Assembly (NCBI GenBank): GCA_030609865.1 | Contig: JAUWSZ010000051.1 | Span: 1-9,303 of the forward strand | Reading direction: 5' to 3' | Origin: a bacterium | GTDB taxonomy: Bacteria; Desulfobacterota; DSWW01 | DNA: 9,303 nucleotides | Shown here: positions 1 to 6,218 of the stretch, piece by piece | How the letters are laid out: each line of letters begins with the position of its first letter | Numbering within the stretch: position 1 is the first letter of the stretch | Program-made: the position numbers and the translations under genes | Notes under the pieces: model-generated | The model's input: the letters and a program-made list of their open reading frames with translations, nothing else | Databases searched by the model: none | What the model was told of the DNA's origin: nothing

Positions 1-942
1 ATGTTCATGGTCCCGGTCGACTGCCTCGAGGCGGCCGAGGCCATCCGGAGCCTTCAGGACATGTTTCTCCGAAACGGAGGCATATTCTGCGTAGGCGGCT
101 TCGGCCGGGTGGCTGAAGCCTACTGTGAGGCCGTGACGGCAAACGGCGGCAAGGTCATCCTGAAGGCCAGGACAGAGAAGATCCTCGTCGAGCGGGGCAA
201 GGTGACCGGCCTCGTCACCGACAAGGGCGCCTTTCACGCACCCATCGTGATCAGCAATGCCGGGATTCAGCCCACGGTGCTGAAACTTGTCGGCGAAGAT
301 CATTTTGACAAGGGCTACGTGAACTACGTGAAGGACCTGGTGCCCTCATGGGCCTTGCTGGGGTACAGGTATTTCCTGAACAAGAAGGTGACGGATGCCC
401 CGTTTGGTGTCGTCTTCTCCAACGAAAGCCCCTGGAGCCTCGCTCGCTTCCTGGAGGCCAAGGCAGGCAAGGTCTCCCGGGAGGGGGTTGTCTACTATGA
501 GGTCCCCTCGAACTACGACCCGAACGCAGCCCCGGAAGGCAAGCACATCCTGATGACAGGGTCCTACTGCCCCGCAAACCCGGACATGGCCAAGAAGGAG
601 ATCATGGAGTGGGCGAACGTCGGGGAGCAAATCATCTTCGAGGCGATCCCTGAACTGGAGGGCGCCATCGAACGGAAGGAACTCTACACGACCAAGGACG
701 TGTCAAACCTTGCCCGTGACTCTGTGGTCCCCGGCCATGGGGGAGAAACGATCGGCCTCGGGCAGATCGTCGGCCAATGCGGCCCGAACAAACCGTCGAT
801 CCGGGCGCCGATACAAGGGTTGTTCTACGTAGGTTGCGATGCGGGCGGCAAGGGAGTGGGCACCCAACAGGCGATCGAATCCGGGATGAACGTTGCCGAC
901 GCGGTCATCCGACATCACCGGATGCGGAACGCGAGCCCCTAG
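1..942 (+). CDS. Phytoene desaturase-like FAD-dependent oxidoreductase, C-terminal part
   Basis: Frame open from the first base, ending at TAG 940-942; 313 residues visible. The N-terminal Rossmann GxGxxG segment of this family is absent, so the true start is probably left of the window and the ATG at 1 is internal. Visible family features are a Gly-rich stretch GGFGRVAEA near residues 32-40, followed by GGKV and VERGKVTGLV as in the amino-oxidase/phytoene desaturase fold, then VISNAG near residue 85. The C-terminal FAD-contact segment is GLFYVGCDAGGKGVGTQQAI (about residues 273-292), then ESGMNVADAV. The protein would use FAD to oxidise or isomerise a hydrophobic substrate; the substrate cannot be told. 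It is the only + strand gene and converges on khpA with a 49-nt gap, so it is not part of the catabolic operon. The family assignment is firmer than any substrate. Confidence 0.8.
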   Translation: MFMVPVDCLEAAEAIRSLQDMFLRNGGIFCVGGFGRVAEAYCEAVTANGGKVILKARTEKILVERGKVTGLVTDKGAFHAPIVISNAGIQPTVLKLVGEDHFDKGYVNYVKDLVPSWALLGYRYFLNKKVTDAPFGVVFSNESPWSLARFLEAKAGKVSREGVVYYEVPSNYDPNAAPEGKHILMTGSYCPANPDMAKKEIMEWANVGEQIIFEAIPELEGAIERKELYTTKDVSNLARDSVVPGHGGETIGLGQIVGQCGPNKPSIRAPIQGLFYVGCDAGGKGVGTQQAIESGMNVADAVIRHHRMRNASP

Positions 943-991
943 ACGGCAGCGTGGGCTTCGGCCTTCTCGGCCATCTTCACGACGCTTCGTT

Positions 992-1249
992 CTATTCAAT
1001 GATCTCCAGAACGAAACGCCTCCCGGTTTTCATGGAGACATTGCTCAAGAGGGTGCGTATCGCAATGGCGGTCCGCCCCTGCTTCCCGATGATCTTCCCC
1101 ATGTCCTCTTTGGCAACGGTGAGTTCGATGACCGCAGTATTTTCTCCTCTTACTTCGCTGACCCGCACGTGTTCCGGATGGTCGACCAATGCCTTGGCGA
1201 TGTGCTCGACAAGCTCCTTCACATTGTCTGCTGTTTCTGATTCTGCCAT
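992..1249 (-). CDS. khpA: KhpA-type KH-domain RNA-binding protein
   Basis: Complete 85-residue protein with the single type-II KH fold of the KhpA (YlqC) family and the family's usual length. The KH signature is GKIIGKQGR at residues 51-59, with the GxxG loop (GKQG, 55-58) that contacts RNA, followed by AIRTLLS and the closing strand RRFVLEIIE. The ATG at 1247-1249 is preceded by GGGTGA about 7 nt upstream, a fair Shine-Dalgarno. In other bacteria KhpA pairs with KhpB/Jag and binds RNA globally, affecting cell division and growth. It lies 71 nt downstream of carD on the same strand, so co-transcription is plausible. The more common rpsP-rimM neighbourhood of khpA is not seen here. Confidence 0.9.
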   Translation of the reverse strand: MAESETADNVKELVEHIAKALVDHPEHVRVSEVRGENTAVIELTVAKEDMGKIIGKQGRTAIAIRTLLSNVSMKTGRRFVLEIIE

Positions 1250-1320
1250 CGTCTGTTCACCCGTCGTTTTCGTTTATGCGTTCTTCTGCCCCGGCCAACT
1301 TCGGAATGGAACACACCTCT

Positions 1321-1821
1321 TCACGCCTCTTCCAACAAGAGCTCTATTTCCCTCCTGATCCTCCCTTCCTTCATGTTTTTTGAACACGATACTTCTCCCA
1401 CGAGAAGGTCCATTGCCGTATCGACGAGCCTTTTCTCGCCCAAGCTCAATGCTCCGGTTTTGCGCCTCTGATGAAGCGATCGGAGAACCCCGGCAATCTC
1501 GAGGATCGAACCGGTATTGATCCTTTCCTTGTAGTGCCTGTACCGCCTGTTCCATGTTTCCTCAGGTTCGGTGGACGGAAGATCTGTTTCTTTCAGGACT
1601 TCGTATACCCGCTCTATCTCCTTTGGGGAGATGGGATTTCTTATCCCTATGGATTCGACATTACCCAGAGGGACCAGAATCGTCATGCCCTTGTGGAGCA
1701 TCTTCATGACGTAGACCATCTGCTCATTCCCGGACAGAACCTTCTCCTCGATGGCTTCGATGACCCCCGCACCGTGTGCGGGGTAGATCACTTTGTCGCC
1801 AACTTTTAGTCTCTCAGCCAT
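1321..1821 (-). CDS. carD: CarD/CdnL-family transcriptional regulator
   Basis: Encodes 166 residues from the ATG at 1819-1821. The N-terminal RNA polymerase-interacting (Tudor-like) domain is clear: LKVGDKVIYPAHGAGVIEAI at residues 5-24, a hydrophobic strand region, and ILVPLGNVESIGIR. A charged helical C-terminal domain follows, ending REIELLLEEA, as in CdnL proteins of usual length (about 160 residues). CarD/CdnL binds the RNAP beta subunit and stabilises open complexes at promoters such as those for rRNA; it acts in the cytoplasm. The frame extends upstream to a TTG at 1861-1863 and an ATG at 1849-1851. I chose 1821 because family members begin only a few residues before the KVGDKVVYP motif. 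No strong Shine-Dalgarno supports any of the three starts. It lies upstream of khpA, same strand. Confidence 0.88.
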   Translation of the reverse strand: MAERLKVGDKVIYPAHGAGVIEAIEEKVLSGNEQMVYVMKMLHKGMTILVPLGNVESIGIRNPISPKEIERVYEVLKETDLPSTEPEETWNRRYRHYKERINTGSILEIAGVLRSLHQRRKTGALSLGEKRLVDTAMDLLVGEVSCSKNMKEGRIRREIELLLEEA

Positions 1822-2191
1822 TTGTCGACATGTCCGTTGGGCCGCCAGCATGCTTTCGAGCAAGGGCGACCACGTTTCGAAGAGATTGACCGGATTTGAT
1901 CGTGCTATACCGCCTCACCGTGCCGCACAGTCCGTTCCGTGCTGAATTCGCAGGGAGAAGTCAGGAAACTGAAGGAGGAAAGCGATCCTGGGTGGATCCG
2001 CGGAACGGGATGCCATCTCCCCGTGTTGACACCCCTCCCTGGAGGCATGATTGCCTTTCTTGGATGGATTGGTCACTACACCCTGTCAAGTATCCGGCAA
2101 GGTTGGGTCCATGTCAAGGAACTCTTTTCAAGAATCCGTCTTATCTCGAGCACGATCGCGGCGGCTCTCCCAGGATATAACGCTTCTTCCC

Positions 2192-2205
2192 CTGCGTATA
2201 CGCAG
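2192..2205. repeat. Perfect 14-bp palindrome
   Basis: CTGCGTATACGCAG is its own reverse complement. As RNA it would fold as a 5-bp stem with a TATA loop. On the + strand it is followed by CTCTTTTCC, faintly terminator-like. It could equally be a dimeric-regulator site or part of a decayed mobile element. No functional claim is made. Confidence 0.5.
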
Positions 2206-2272
2206 CTCTTTTCCTTCGTTGGAGGAACTTCGAAGGGGGACGTGAAAAGAATCGTTCGTCGTGCATGGAGCC

Positions 2273-2291
2273 CCACGGGGCAAGCCCGTGG
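2273..2291. repeat. REP-like palindrome, copy 1
   Basis: CCACGGG (2273-2279) pairs with CCCGTGG (2285-2291) across a 5-nt GCAAG loop, and is followed by TCCC. The form CCACGG...CCGTGGTC recurs in the same orientation at 2367-2384. Short palindromes of this CCACGG-loop-CCGTGG kind are often left by IS200/IS605-type or REP-associated tyrosine transposases. No transposase is present in the window. Confidence 0.55.
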
Positions 2292-2366
2292 TCCCAACAA
2301 AACGCCTGGGGCGACATCACGCCGAAGCTCACAGAGGTGTCTTTCGAGGCATGCGTTACCCTTGAT

Positions 2367-2384
2367 CCACGGCTAAAGCCGTGG
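2367..2384. repeat. REP-like palindrome, copy 2
   Basis: CCACGGCT (2367-2374) pairs perfectly with AGCCGTGG (2377-2384), leaving AA at the centre, and is followed by TCTCC. It shares the CCACGG/CCGTGGTC ends and orientation with the copy at 2273-2291, about 75 bp away. The pair could be one REP-type unit or the two ends of a very short element. Confidence 0.55.
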
Positions 2385-2517
2385 TCTCCTGCGAAGGCGG
2401 ATGAAGACGAGGGACGCTCTCAAAGGCTGTACCTTTAGGGTAGGACATCAGGCGGACCACGGGGTAAGAGGTTCGGCTCAGCGCCGATTCTCTTCGATCG
2501 GGGTGGGCTGAAAGGAA

Positions 2518-2571
2518 GGGGATCGCGACTTGACGGATCCCCTTGAACTATACCACCGGCCCAGTCGGTGG
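2518..2571 (-). terminator. Two consecutive hairpins downstream of the cold-shock gene, possible terminator
   Basis: On the - strand, just after the csp stop codon (2585), comes a 6-bp hairpin (CCACCG/CGGTGG, 2553-2571, 7-nt loop). It is followed by a second one with a 7-bp stem, GGGGATC/GATCCCC (2518-2542, 11-nt loop), and then TTCCTTT. Position and stem quality fit a transcription end for csp, but the T-tract is interrupted, so this may be only a transcript-stabilising 3' structure. Confidence 0.4.
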
Positions 2572-2584
2572 GGCTTGAACGGTG

Positions 2585-2794
2585 CTAAATCTTTTGGACG
2601 TCGGCTGCGGCCGGCCCCTTGTTTCCTTGTGTTATCGAAAACTCGACACGATCGCCTTCATTGAGCGTCTTGAAGCCTTCTCCGATGATTGCCGAGTGAT
2701 GCACAAAAACGTCACTTTGCCCCGATTCCCGCTCGATGAAGCCATAGCCCTTCTGATCGTTGAACCACTTCACGGTGCCGGTTTCTTTCTCCAT
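2585..2794 (-). CDS. Cold-shock domain protein (CspA family)
   Basis: Complete 69-residue single cold-shock domain, the usual family size. It opens [17 protein letters not shown] (residues 5-21), containing RNP1 (KGYGFI, 15-20), then RNP2 VFVHHS (29-34) and the terminal strand AAADVQK. These aromatic residues stack on single-stranded RNA or DNA; the protein acts as an RNA chaperone or antiterminator in the cytoplasm. The ATG at 2792-2794 has a strong purine ribosome site, AAAGGGGG, 7 nt upstream. The gene has a long leader (about 130 nt from the predicted promoter at 2931-2960) that holds an intrinsic-terminator-like hairpin at 2855-2885 and another 6-bp hairpin at 2831-2847. This suggests RNA-level control. 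The sequence does not tell whether it is cold-inducible or constitutive. Confidence 0.95.
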   Translation of the reverse strand: MEKETGTVKWFNDQKGYGFIERESGQSDVFVHHSAIIGEGFKTLNEGDRVEFSITQGNKGPAAADVQKI

Positions 2795-2830
2795 TCTTGG
2801 GCCCCCTTTGTTCGTTGAAAGTTCCTTCCT

Positions 2831-2847
2831 GAAACGCCTGTCGTTTC
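2831..2847 (-). other. Second small hairpin in the csp leader
   Basis: GAAACG (2831-2836) and CGTTTC (2842-2847) form a perfect 6-bp stem with a 5-nt loop in the predicted csp leader RNA, between the terminator-like hairpin and the ribosome site. It could take part in an alternative fold. I see no extended complementarity to the Shine-Dalgarno. Confidence 0.4.
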
Positions 2848-2854
2848 CCTCAAC

Positions 2855-2885
2855 AAAAAACGCCCAGACTTAGGCAATCTGGGCG
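2855..2885 (-). terminator. Intrinsic terminator or attenuator in the csp leader
   Basis: On the - strand CGCCCAGA (2885-2878) pairs perfectly with TCTGGGCG (2868-2861) around a 9-nt loop, and is followed at once by six T (2860-2855). This is a textbook rho-independent terminator in the - direction. It lies about 60 nt before the csp ATG and about 40 nt after the predicted csp start point. Two readings are possible: it finishes read-through from the catabolic operon, or it is an attenuator inside the csp leader (or ends a small leader RNA). Confidence 0.8.
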
Positions 2886-2930
2886 ACACTTGCATCATCC
2901 AAAACACAGTTTACTTCAGTCCTAACTGCT

Positions 2931-2960
2931 ACTTTACTCGCCCCAGCCGTCCTTTGTCAA
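2931..2960 (-). promoter_or_regulatory. Predicted sigma70-type promoter for the cold-shock gene
   Basis: The - strand carries a perfect -35 hexamer TTGACA (2960-2955), an 18-nt spacer and a 4/6 -10 hexamer TAAAGT (2936-2931). Transcription would start near 2924 and give a leader of about 130 nt containing the terminator-like hairpin. The strong -35 and sensible position support it; the modest -10 keeps it tentative. Confidence 0.5.
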
Positions 2961-2967
2961 TAAGGCA

Positions 2968-2992
2968 AGAAAATTTCGTCCCGCGAAGCGGG
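2968..2992 (-). terminator. Weak intrinsic terminator at the end of the catabolic operon
   Basis: About 50 nt downstream of the ACAD stop codon, the - strand has the short GC hairpin CCCGC-TTC-GCGGG (2992-2980), then ACGAAATTTTCTT. The stem is only 5 bp but all G/C, and the T-rich stretch is interrupted. It sits just before the predicted csp promoter, where an operon end is expected. The stronger terminator at 2855-2885 would catch read-through. Confidence 0.45.
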
Positions 2993-3041
2993 GGCTCGCG
3001 AGGGGGGGGGAAGACAGGATGGCACATCAGGGGCATCGTGC

Positions 3042-4172
3042 TCACAGCTGTAGTGCGGTGGAAAGCATCTCCAGCTGCGCCGGCACCGTGCCCATCTTCA
3101 GTTCGAGGGCCTTTGCCCTTCGGTAGTAGTAGTGCAGCTCGTGGTCGAGGTCGTAGCCCATACCCGCGTGAAGCTGCTGGGCGCTGAATGCGACTCGACG
3201 GACCGCCTTGCTGGTGAAGGCCTTGGCGATGGCGACTTCCCTTGCGGCCGTCATCCCCTCACTGAGCCGCCACAAGGCCTGATACGTGGTCAGGCGGGCC
3301 CCCAGCACATCCATGTACATGTCTGCCAGTCGATGTTGGACCGCCTGGAAGGTCCCGATGGGACGGTCGAACTGGACCCGTTCCCTGCAATAGGCAGCCG
3401 TAATCTCGAGTTCGTACTCCGCCCCTCCCACCATCTCCGCACACTGGATCGCGGTGCCCTTTTGGAGGATCGCCACCACCAGTTTTAGCCCCCCCTCCCG
3501 CTCTCCCACCCTGTCTCCAGCAGCAACCGGTACGTCCTCGAAATCCACCTGAAACTGCTTGTCCCCTGCGATGGTCTTGAGTGCCGTCAGTTGAATCCCG
3601 GGGGCATCCCTGTTCACGATGAAGATCGCGACTTGCCCGTCGCCACTCGTGGATTTCCCCACCCGCGCGACGACGAAGAGGTCATCTGCAATACCGGCAT
3701 AAGGAACGAAGAGCTTCGTGCCCTTGATCGTGTATCCGCTGTCCCTTCTCACCGCCTGGGTGGATACACATCCCGGGTCATACGCGACTTCAGGTTCCTC
3801 CATCGCAAAGGTCAGGACACACTGCCCGGACACCACTCGCGGAAGCAGTCTTCCCTTCAACTCGTCTGATCCCCCTTCCAGGATCGCCAGCGTCCCCATC
3901 ACCGTACCCAGCATGGGCCCGTTCAACGCTGCACGGCCATACGCCTCGAAAAGAACGGCCAGGTCGAGCAAGGTCAGCCCGACCCCACCATAGGCCTCCG
4001 GCACGATGATCCCCCTCCATCCCAGCCCCGCCATTCCCTCCCACAGCTGTCTCGAAAAGCCGGATTCACTCTCTTCGAGCTCTTTGAGTACCTTCCTGTC
4101 GCATTCCTTCTTCAGGAAATCCTGTGCGGACTTCTTGAGCATTTCCTGTTCTTCATTCAGCGTGAATTCCAT
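3042..4172 (-). CDS. Acyl-CoA dehydrogenase family protein, probable partner subunit of a heteromeric ACAD
   Basis: Encodes 376 residues with the standard ACAD layout: N-terminal helices from LNEEQEMLKKSAQDFL; the VPEAYGGVG segment (58-66); a middle beta domain with the acyl-CoA/FAD loop FAMEEPE (122-128) and an FEDVPV strand (211-216); and a C-terminal helical domain with the signature RVQFDRPIGTFQAVQH (265-280) and HAGMGYDLDHELH (335-347). It would move electrons from a CoA ester via FAD to ETF. Aligned by eye with MCAD, the catalytic-Glu motif YEGT is KMGT here (359-362), so Glu is Met360. The alternative Glu site of isovaleryl-CoA dehydrogenase also appears absent. This fits the non-catalytic half of two-gene ACADs such as FadE28/FadE29. 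The frame stays open to 4478, but the ATG at 4172, 2 nt after the DUF35 stop, begins the family's normal N-terminus and has AAAGGCGGG upstream. Last gene of the packed block. Confidence 0.88.
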   Translation of the reverse strand: MEFTLNEEQEMLKKSAQDFLKKECDRKVLKELEESESGFSRQLWEGMAGLGWRGIIVPEAYGGVGLTLLDLAVLFEAYGRAALNGPMLGTVMGTLAILEGGSDELKGRLLPRVVSGQCVLTFAMEEPEVAYDPGCVSTQAVRRDSGYTIKGTKLFVPYAGIADDLFVVARVGKSTSGDGQVAIFIVNRDAPGIQLTALKTIAGDKQFQVDFEDVPVAAGDRVGEREGGLKLVVAILQKGTAIQCAEMVGGAEYELEITAAYCRERVQFDRPIGTFQAVQHRLADMYMDVLGARLTTYQALWRLSEGMTAAREVAIAKAFTSKAVRRVAFSAQQLHAGMGYDLDHELHYYYRRAKALELKMGTVPAQLEMLSTALQL

Positions 4173-4174
4173 CC

Positions 4175-4594
4175 TCAACCCGCCTTTCTGAACTTGGGCA
4201 AGACGACCTCTTCCGTTACCTGATCGAAGACGACTTCCACCGGCATCCCGATCGACACCTCTTCCGGCGTGACATCCACCAGATTGCTGACCACCCGCAC
4301 GCCCTCCTCCAATTCCACGAGCACTACAGAGTACGGCGCTTTGAAGCCGGGGTGTGGGGAATCCTGATAGGTCACCCAGCTGTGAATCGTCCCCCTCCCC
4401 GCGGAGGGGACCCACTCCGTTTCCAGCGAGCGACATTCCGGACACATCGGTCTTGGCGGATGGAGCCAGTTTCCACACTCCTTACATCGCTGCAAGACCA
4501 GTTCCTGTCTCTTCACTCCCTGCCAGTACTCTTCGCTGTCCGGATGGAGGGTGGGAGCCGGTATGGGGTGCTCTTTGTCATACTCCATGCTCAT
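4175..4594 (-). CDS. DUF35 zinc-ribbon/OB-fold protein, downstream copy
   Basis: Encodes 139 residues in the usual DUF35 order: an N-terminal helix around EEYWQGVKRQELVLQRC; a rubredoxin-like zinc ribbon with Cys37-x2-Cys40 and Cys51-x2-Cys54; then an OB fold (WVTYQDSP, YSVVLVELEEGVRVVSN, IGMPVEVVFD), ending LPKFRKAG. DUF35 proteins form complexes with SCP2-type thiolases or aldolases (Ltp2 with the ChsH2 DUF35 domain; BbsA with BbsB) and are needed for their activity or stability. It lies 3 nt after the preceding thiolase-like gene and 2 nt before the ACAD start, so translation is probably coupled. The ATG at 4592-4594 has GGGAG upstream; an in-frame ATG two codons later is possible. It is paralogous to the protein at 5787-6215, with cysteine spacing and C-terminus conserved. 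Confidence 0.9.
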   Translation of the reverse strand: MSMEYDKEHPIPAPTLHPDSEEYWQGVKRQELVLQRCKECGNWLHPPRPMCPECRSLETEWVPSAGRGTIHSWVTYQDSPHPGFKAPYSVVLVELEEGVRVVSNLVDVTPEEVSIGMPVEVVFDQVTEEVVLPKFRKAG

Positions 4595-4597
4595 GCT

Positions 4598-5767
4598 CTA
4601 TCTCCCGAGAATCAAGCCGCCGGCCGGCCCGCCTGCCCCTGTGGCGACGAGTACCAGCTCGGCGTCCTTTATTTGTTCGGTTGAGGTGCCTCTTAGCTGA
4701 CGGACCGCCTCTACGACATGGTTCATCCCGTGGATATGGCCTTCCCCCAAGGACCCCCCGGAGGTATTCAAGGCCAGTTCTCCATCACCTCGGATACGTT
4801 TCCCCCCTTCGCAGTAGGCCGCCCCTTCTCCACGGCCGCAGAAGCCCAGTTCTTCGAGTTGCATCGGAACGAGTGGCGCATATGCGTCATCCACCTGCAC
4901 TACGTTGATGTCCTTCGGCCGCACACCGGCCATCTGGAACATCCTCTCAGCCACCCGCCCCATCTCGGGAAGACGCGCGATGTCGGGGCGATAGTAGCTG
5001 TTCATCATCTCGGTCCCCCCGACGATACTCTGAGCTCCACCCAAGATCAGGGCCGGTGTCTGCTTCAGATCCTTTGCCAGCTCGGGCGTGGCAATGACAA
5101 AAGCGGCGGCACAATCACTCTCCTCGTAGCAGTCCAATGCACGGAGAGGATCGACCATGATCTTGGAGGCCAGGTAGTCATCAATGGTGATCGGCTTCTC
5201 GTAGTAAGCACTGTTCGGGTTCTTCGCACCGTGCTCTCTGCACACGGTGGTCACCCAGCCAAATTGCTCGCTCGTGGCGCCTACTTCGTGCATGTACCGC
5301 CGCACGAGCATCGCAACCCTCCCCGTTTCGGTCACCAGGCCGAAGGGACTGTGGAAGGTCCATTGGAGCAGATCTGAAGTGGACATCTGGCCCGAGGTTT
5401 TCACGCTGGGGATCATTCGCAGCTTCGAAGAGCCATTCACGGCCCTGTAGACGACCACGCACTTGGCCACTCCCGCGGCCACGGCAAGTGCAGCGCGCAG
5501 GACCATCGCACACGGCGCCGCTCCCCATTTCACTTCCCCGAAATAGGTCAGATTGCCCATCCCCATCGAGCTCGTGACGACATGCTCGTCCGTCGCATCT
5601 TCGGACTGCTTGACCAAACCATCCACATCCGTCACGACGAGCCCCGCATCATCCAGGGCGGCCTTGATGATCTCGCAGGACATGCGAAGCTCCGTCTTAC
5701 CGGAATCCTCCAAGAACTCACTCAACGCCACACCCACGATGGCCGCCTTACCTTTGATCCCGTTCAT
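4598..5767 (-). CDS. SCP2-type thiolase/Ltp2-like aldolase homologue, downstream copy with altered active-site residues
   Basis: Encodes 389 residues, about the usual length of Ltp2-type proteins. Landmarks are AAIVGVALSEF near the N-terminus, the segment WGAAPCAMVLRAALAV (81-96), RYMHEVGA (157-164), MQLEELGFCGRGEGAAYCEGG split over 302-322, and NTSGGSLGEGHIHGMN (334-349). By eye the classical thiolase Cys nucleophile position is not Cys, though Cys86 sits three residues on. Compared with the upstream paralogue, the two tyrosines expected of retro-aldolases are replaced: YDAF becomes DDAY (Asp293) and EAYIHG becomes EGHIHG (His344). It may have a different reaction, a different substrate, or a structural role. 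The ATG at 5765-5767 has GAGGG about 7 nt upstream. It follows the upstream DUF35 gene by 19 nt and precedes its own DUF35 partner by 3 nt. Family is certain; reaction is not. Confidence 0.88.
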   Translation of the reverse strand: MNGIKGKAAIVGVALSEFLEDSGKTELRMSCEIIKAALDDAGLVVTDVDGLVKQSEDATDEHVVTSSMGMGNLTYFGEVKWGAAPCAMVLRAALAVAAGVAKCVVVYRAVNGSSKLRMIPSVKTSGQMSTSDLLQWTFHSPFGLVTETGRVAMLVRRYMHEVGATSEQFGWVTTVCREHGAKNPNSAYYEKPITIDDYLASKIMVDPLRALDCYEESDCAAAFVIATPELAKDLKQTPALILGGAQSIVGGTEMMNSYYRPDIARLPEMGRVAERMFQMAGVRPKDINVVQVDDAYAPLVPMQLEELGFCGRGEGAAYCEGGKRIRGDGELALNTSGGSLGEGHIHGMNHVVEAVRQLRGTSTEQIKDAELVLVATGAGGPAGGLILGR

Positions 5768-5786
5768 AGCAAACCCTCATCTGATG

Positions 5787-6215
5787 CTATTCTTCAATCT
5801 TTCTGAACTTGGGCAGGGTCAGGTCTTCGGCTATGTCGTCAAAAACCACTTCCACGGGCATGCCCACATGGATGTCCTCCGCCGACTCCTCGATCATGTT
5901 GCTGATCATGCGTACCCCTTCGAGCATCTCCACGACCACGACCACATAGGGAACCTGAATGCCCGGGTAGGACGCATTCTGATACACGAAGTCGACATAA
6001 GTGTATATCTTTCCCCTTCCCTCTGAAGGGGCCCATTCCCGCTCGGTGCAAAGGCATTGGGGACACATGGGCCGCGGGCGATGAACGATCAGGCCGCACT
6101 CCCTGCATTTTTGGAAGACGAGCCGATGCTCCCGGATGGCATCCCAGAACCCCTTGTTGTCGTAGTCCACATAGGGGCGCAAGAGCGGAATCCCCTCGAT
6201 GTATTCCATACCCAT
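5787..6215 (-). CDS. DUF35 zinc-ribbon/OB-fold protein, upstream copy
   Basis: Encodes 142 residues with the same architecture as the copy at 4175-4594: helix (GFWDAIREHRLVFQKC), zinc ribbon Cys37-x2-Cys40 and Cys51-x2-Cys54, then the OB fold (YVDFVYQN, YVVVVVEMLEGVRMISN, VGMPVEVVFDD) and tail LPKFRKIEE. It is the expected partner of the Ltp2-like protein just upstream (6219-7445), forming a thiolase/aldolase-DUF35 complex. The ribosome site AAGGAGGT lies inside the last codons of that gene: AGG AGG encodes its final Arg-Arg and the TAA stop overlaps, with ATG 6 nt on. This is a strong sign of coupled, roughly equal expression. A second ATG two codons in is less well spaced. Confidence 0.92.
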   Translation of the reverse strand: MGMEYIEGIPLLRPYVDYDNKGFWDAIREHRLVFQKCRECGLIVHRPRPMCPQCLCTEREWAPSEGRGKIYTYVDFVYQNASYPGIQVPYVVVVVEMLEGVRMISNMIEESAEDIHVGMPVEVVFDDIAEDLTLPKFRKIEE

Positions 6216-6218
6216 AGC

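Larger units (their letters stand above)
1864..2584. other. 721-nt spacer between the cold-shock gene and carD; repeats, no gene seen
   Basis: I see no credible coding region on either strand; the open frames here have poor composition and no family resemblance. It contains two REP-like palindromes in the same orientation (2273-2291 and 2367-2384), a perfect 14-bp palindrome CTGCGTATACGCAG (2192-2205), and two hairpins just downstream of the cold-shock gene (2518-2542 and 2553-2571). The carD promoter should lie in the carD-proximal part. On the - strand I find only a weak TATAGC-like -10 near 1905-1910 without a matching -35, so I do not annotate it. Confidence 0.6.

Noticed and set aside
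943..991. Bidirectional terminator between the convergent oxidoreductase and khpA genes
   Set aside because: Only a 4-bp GGCC/GGCC pairing and no T-tract on either strand.
777..1358. 193-codon + strand frame running across the convergent gap into khpA and carD
   Set aside because: It overlaps three recognisable genes in other frames and its translation resembles no protein family.
1822..1863. Longer carD start at TTG 1863 or ATG 1849-1851
   Set aside because: It would add 10-14 residues not seen in CdnL proteins, and neither start has a clear Shine-Dalgarno.
2510..2575. tRNA-like string TATAGTTCAA on the - strand downstream of csp
   Set aside because: The D-stem does not pair and no acceptor, anticodon or T-arm can be assembled; the region is better explained as two hairpins.
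4173..4478. 102-codon upstream extension of the ACAD reading frame
   Set aside because: It overlaps most of the DUF35 gene in another frame and has no ACAD-like sequence; the family's N-terminus begins at the ATG at 4172 with a suitable ribosome site.
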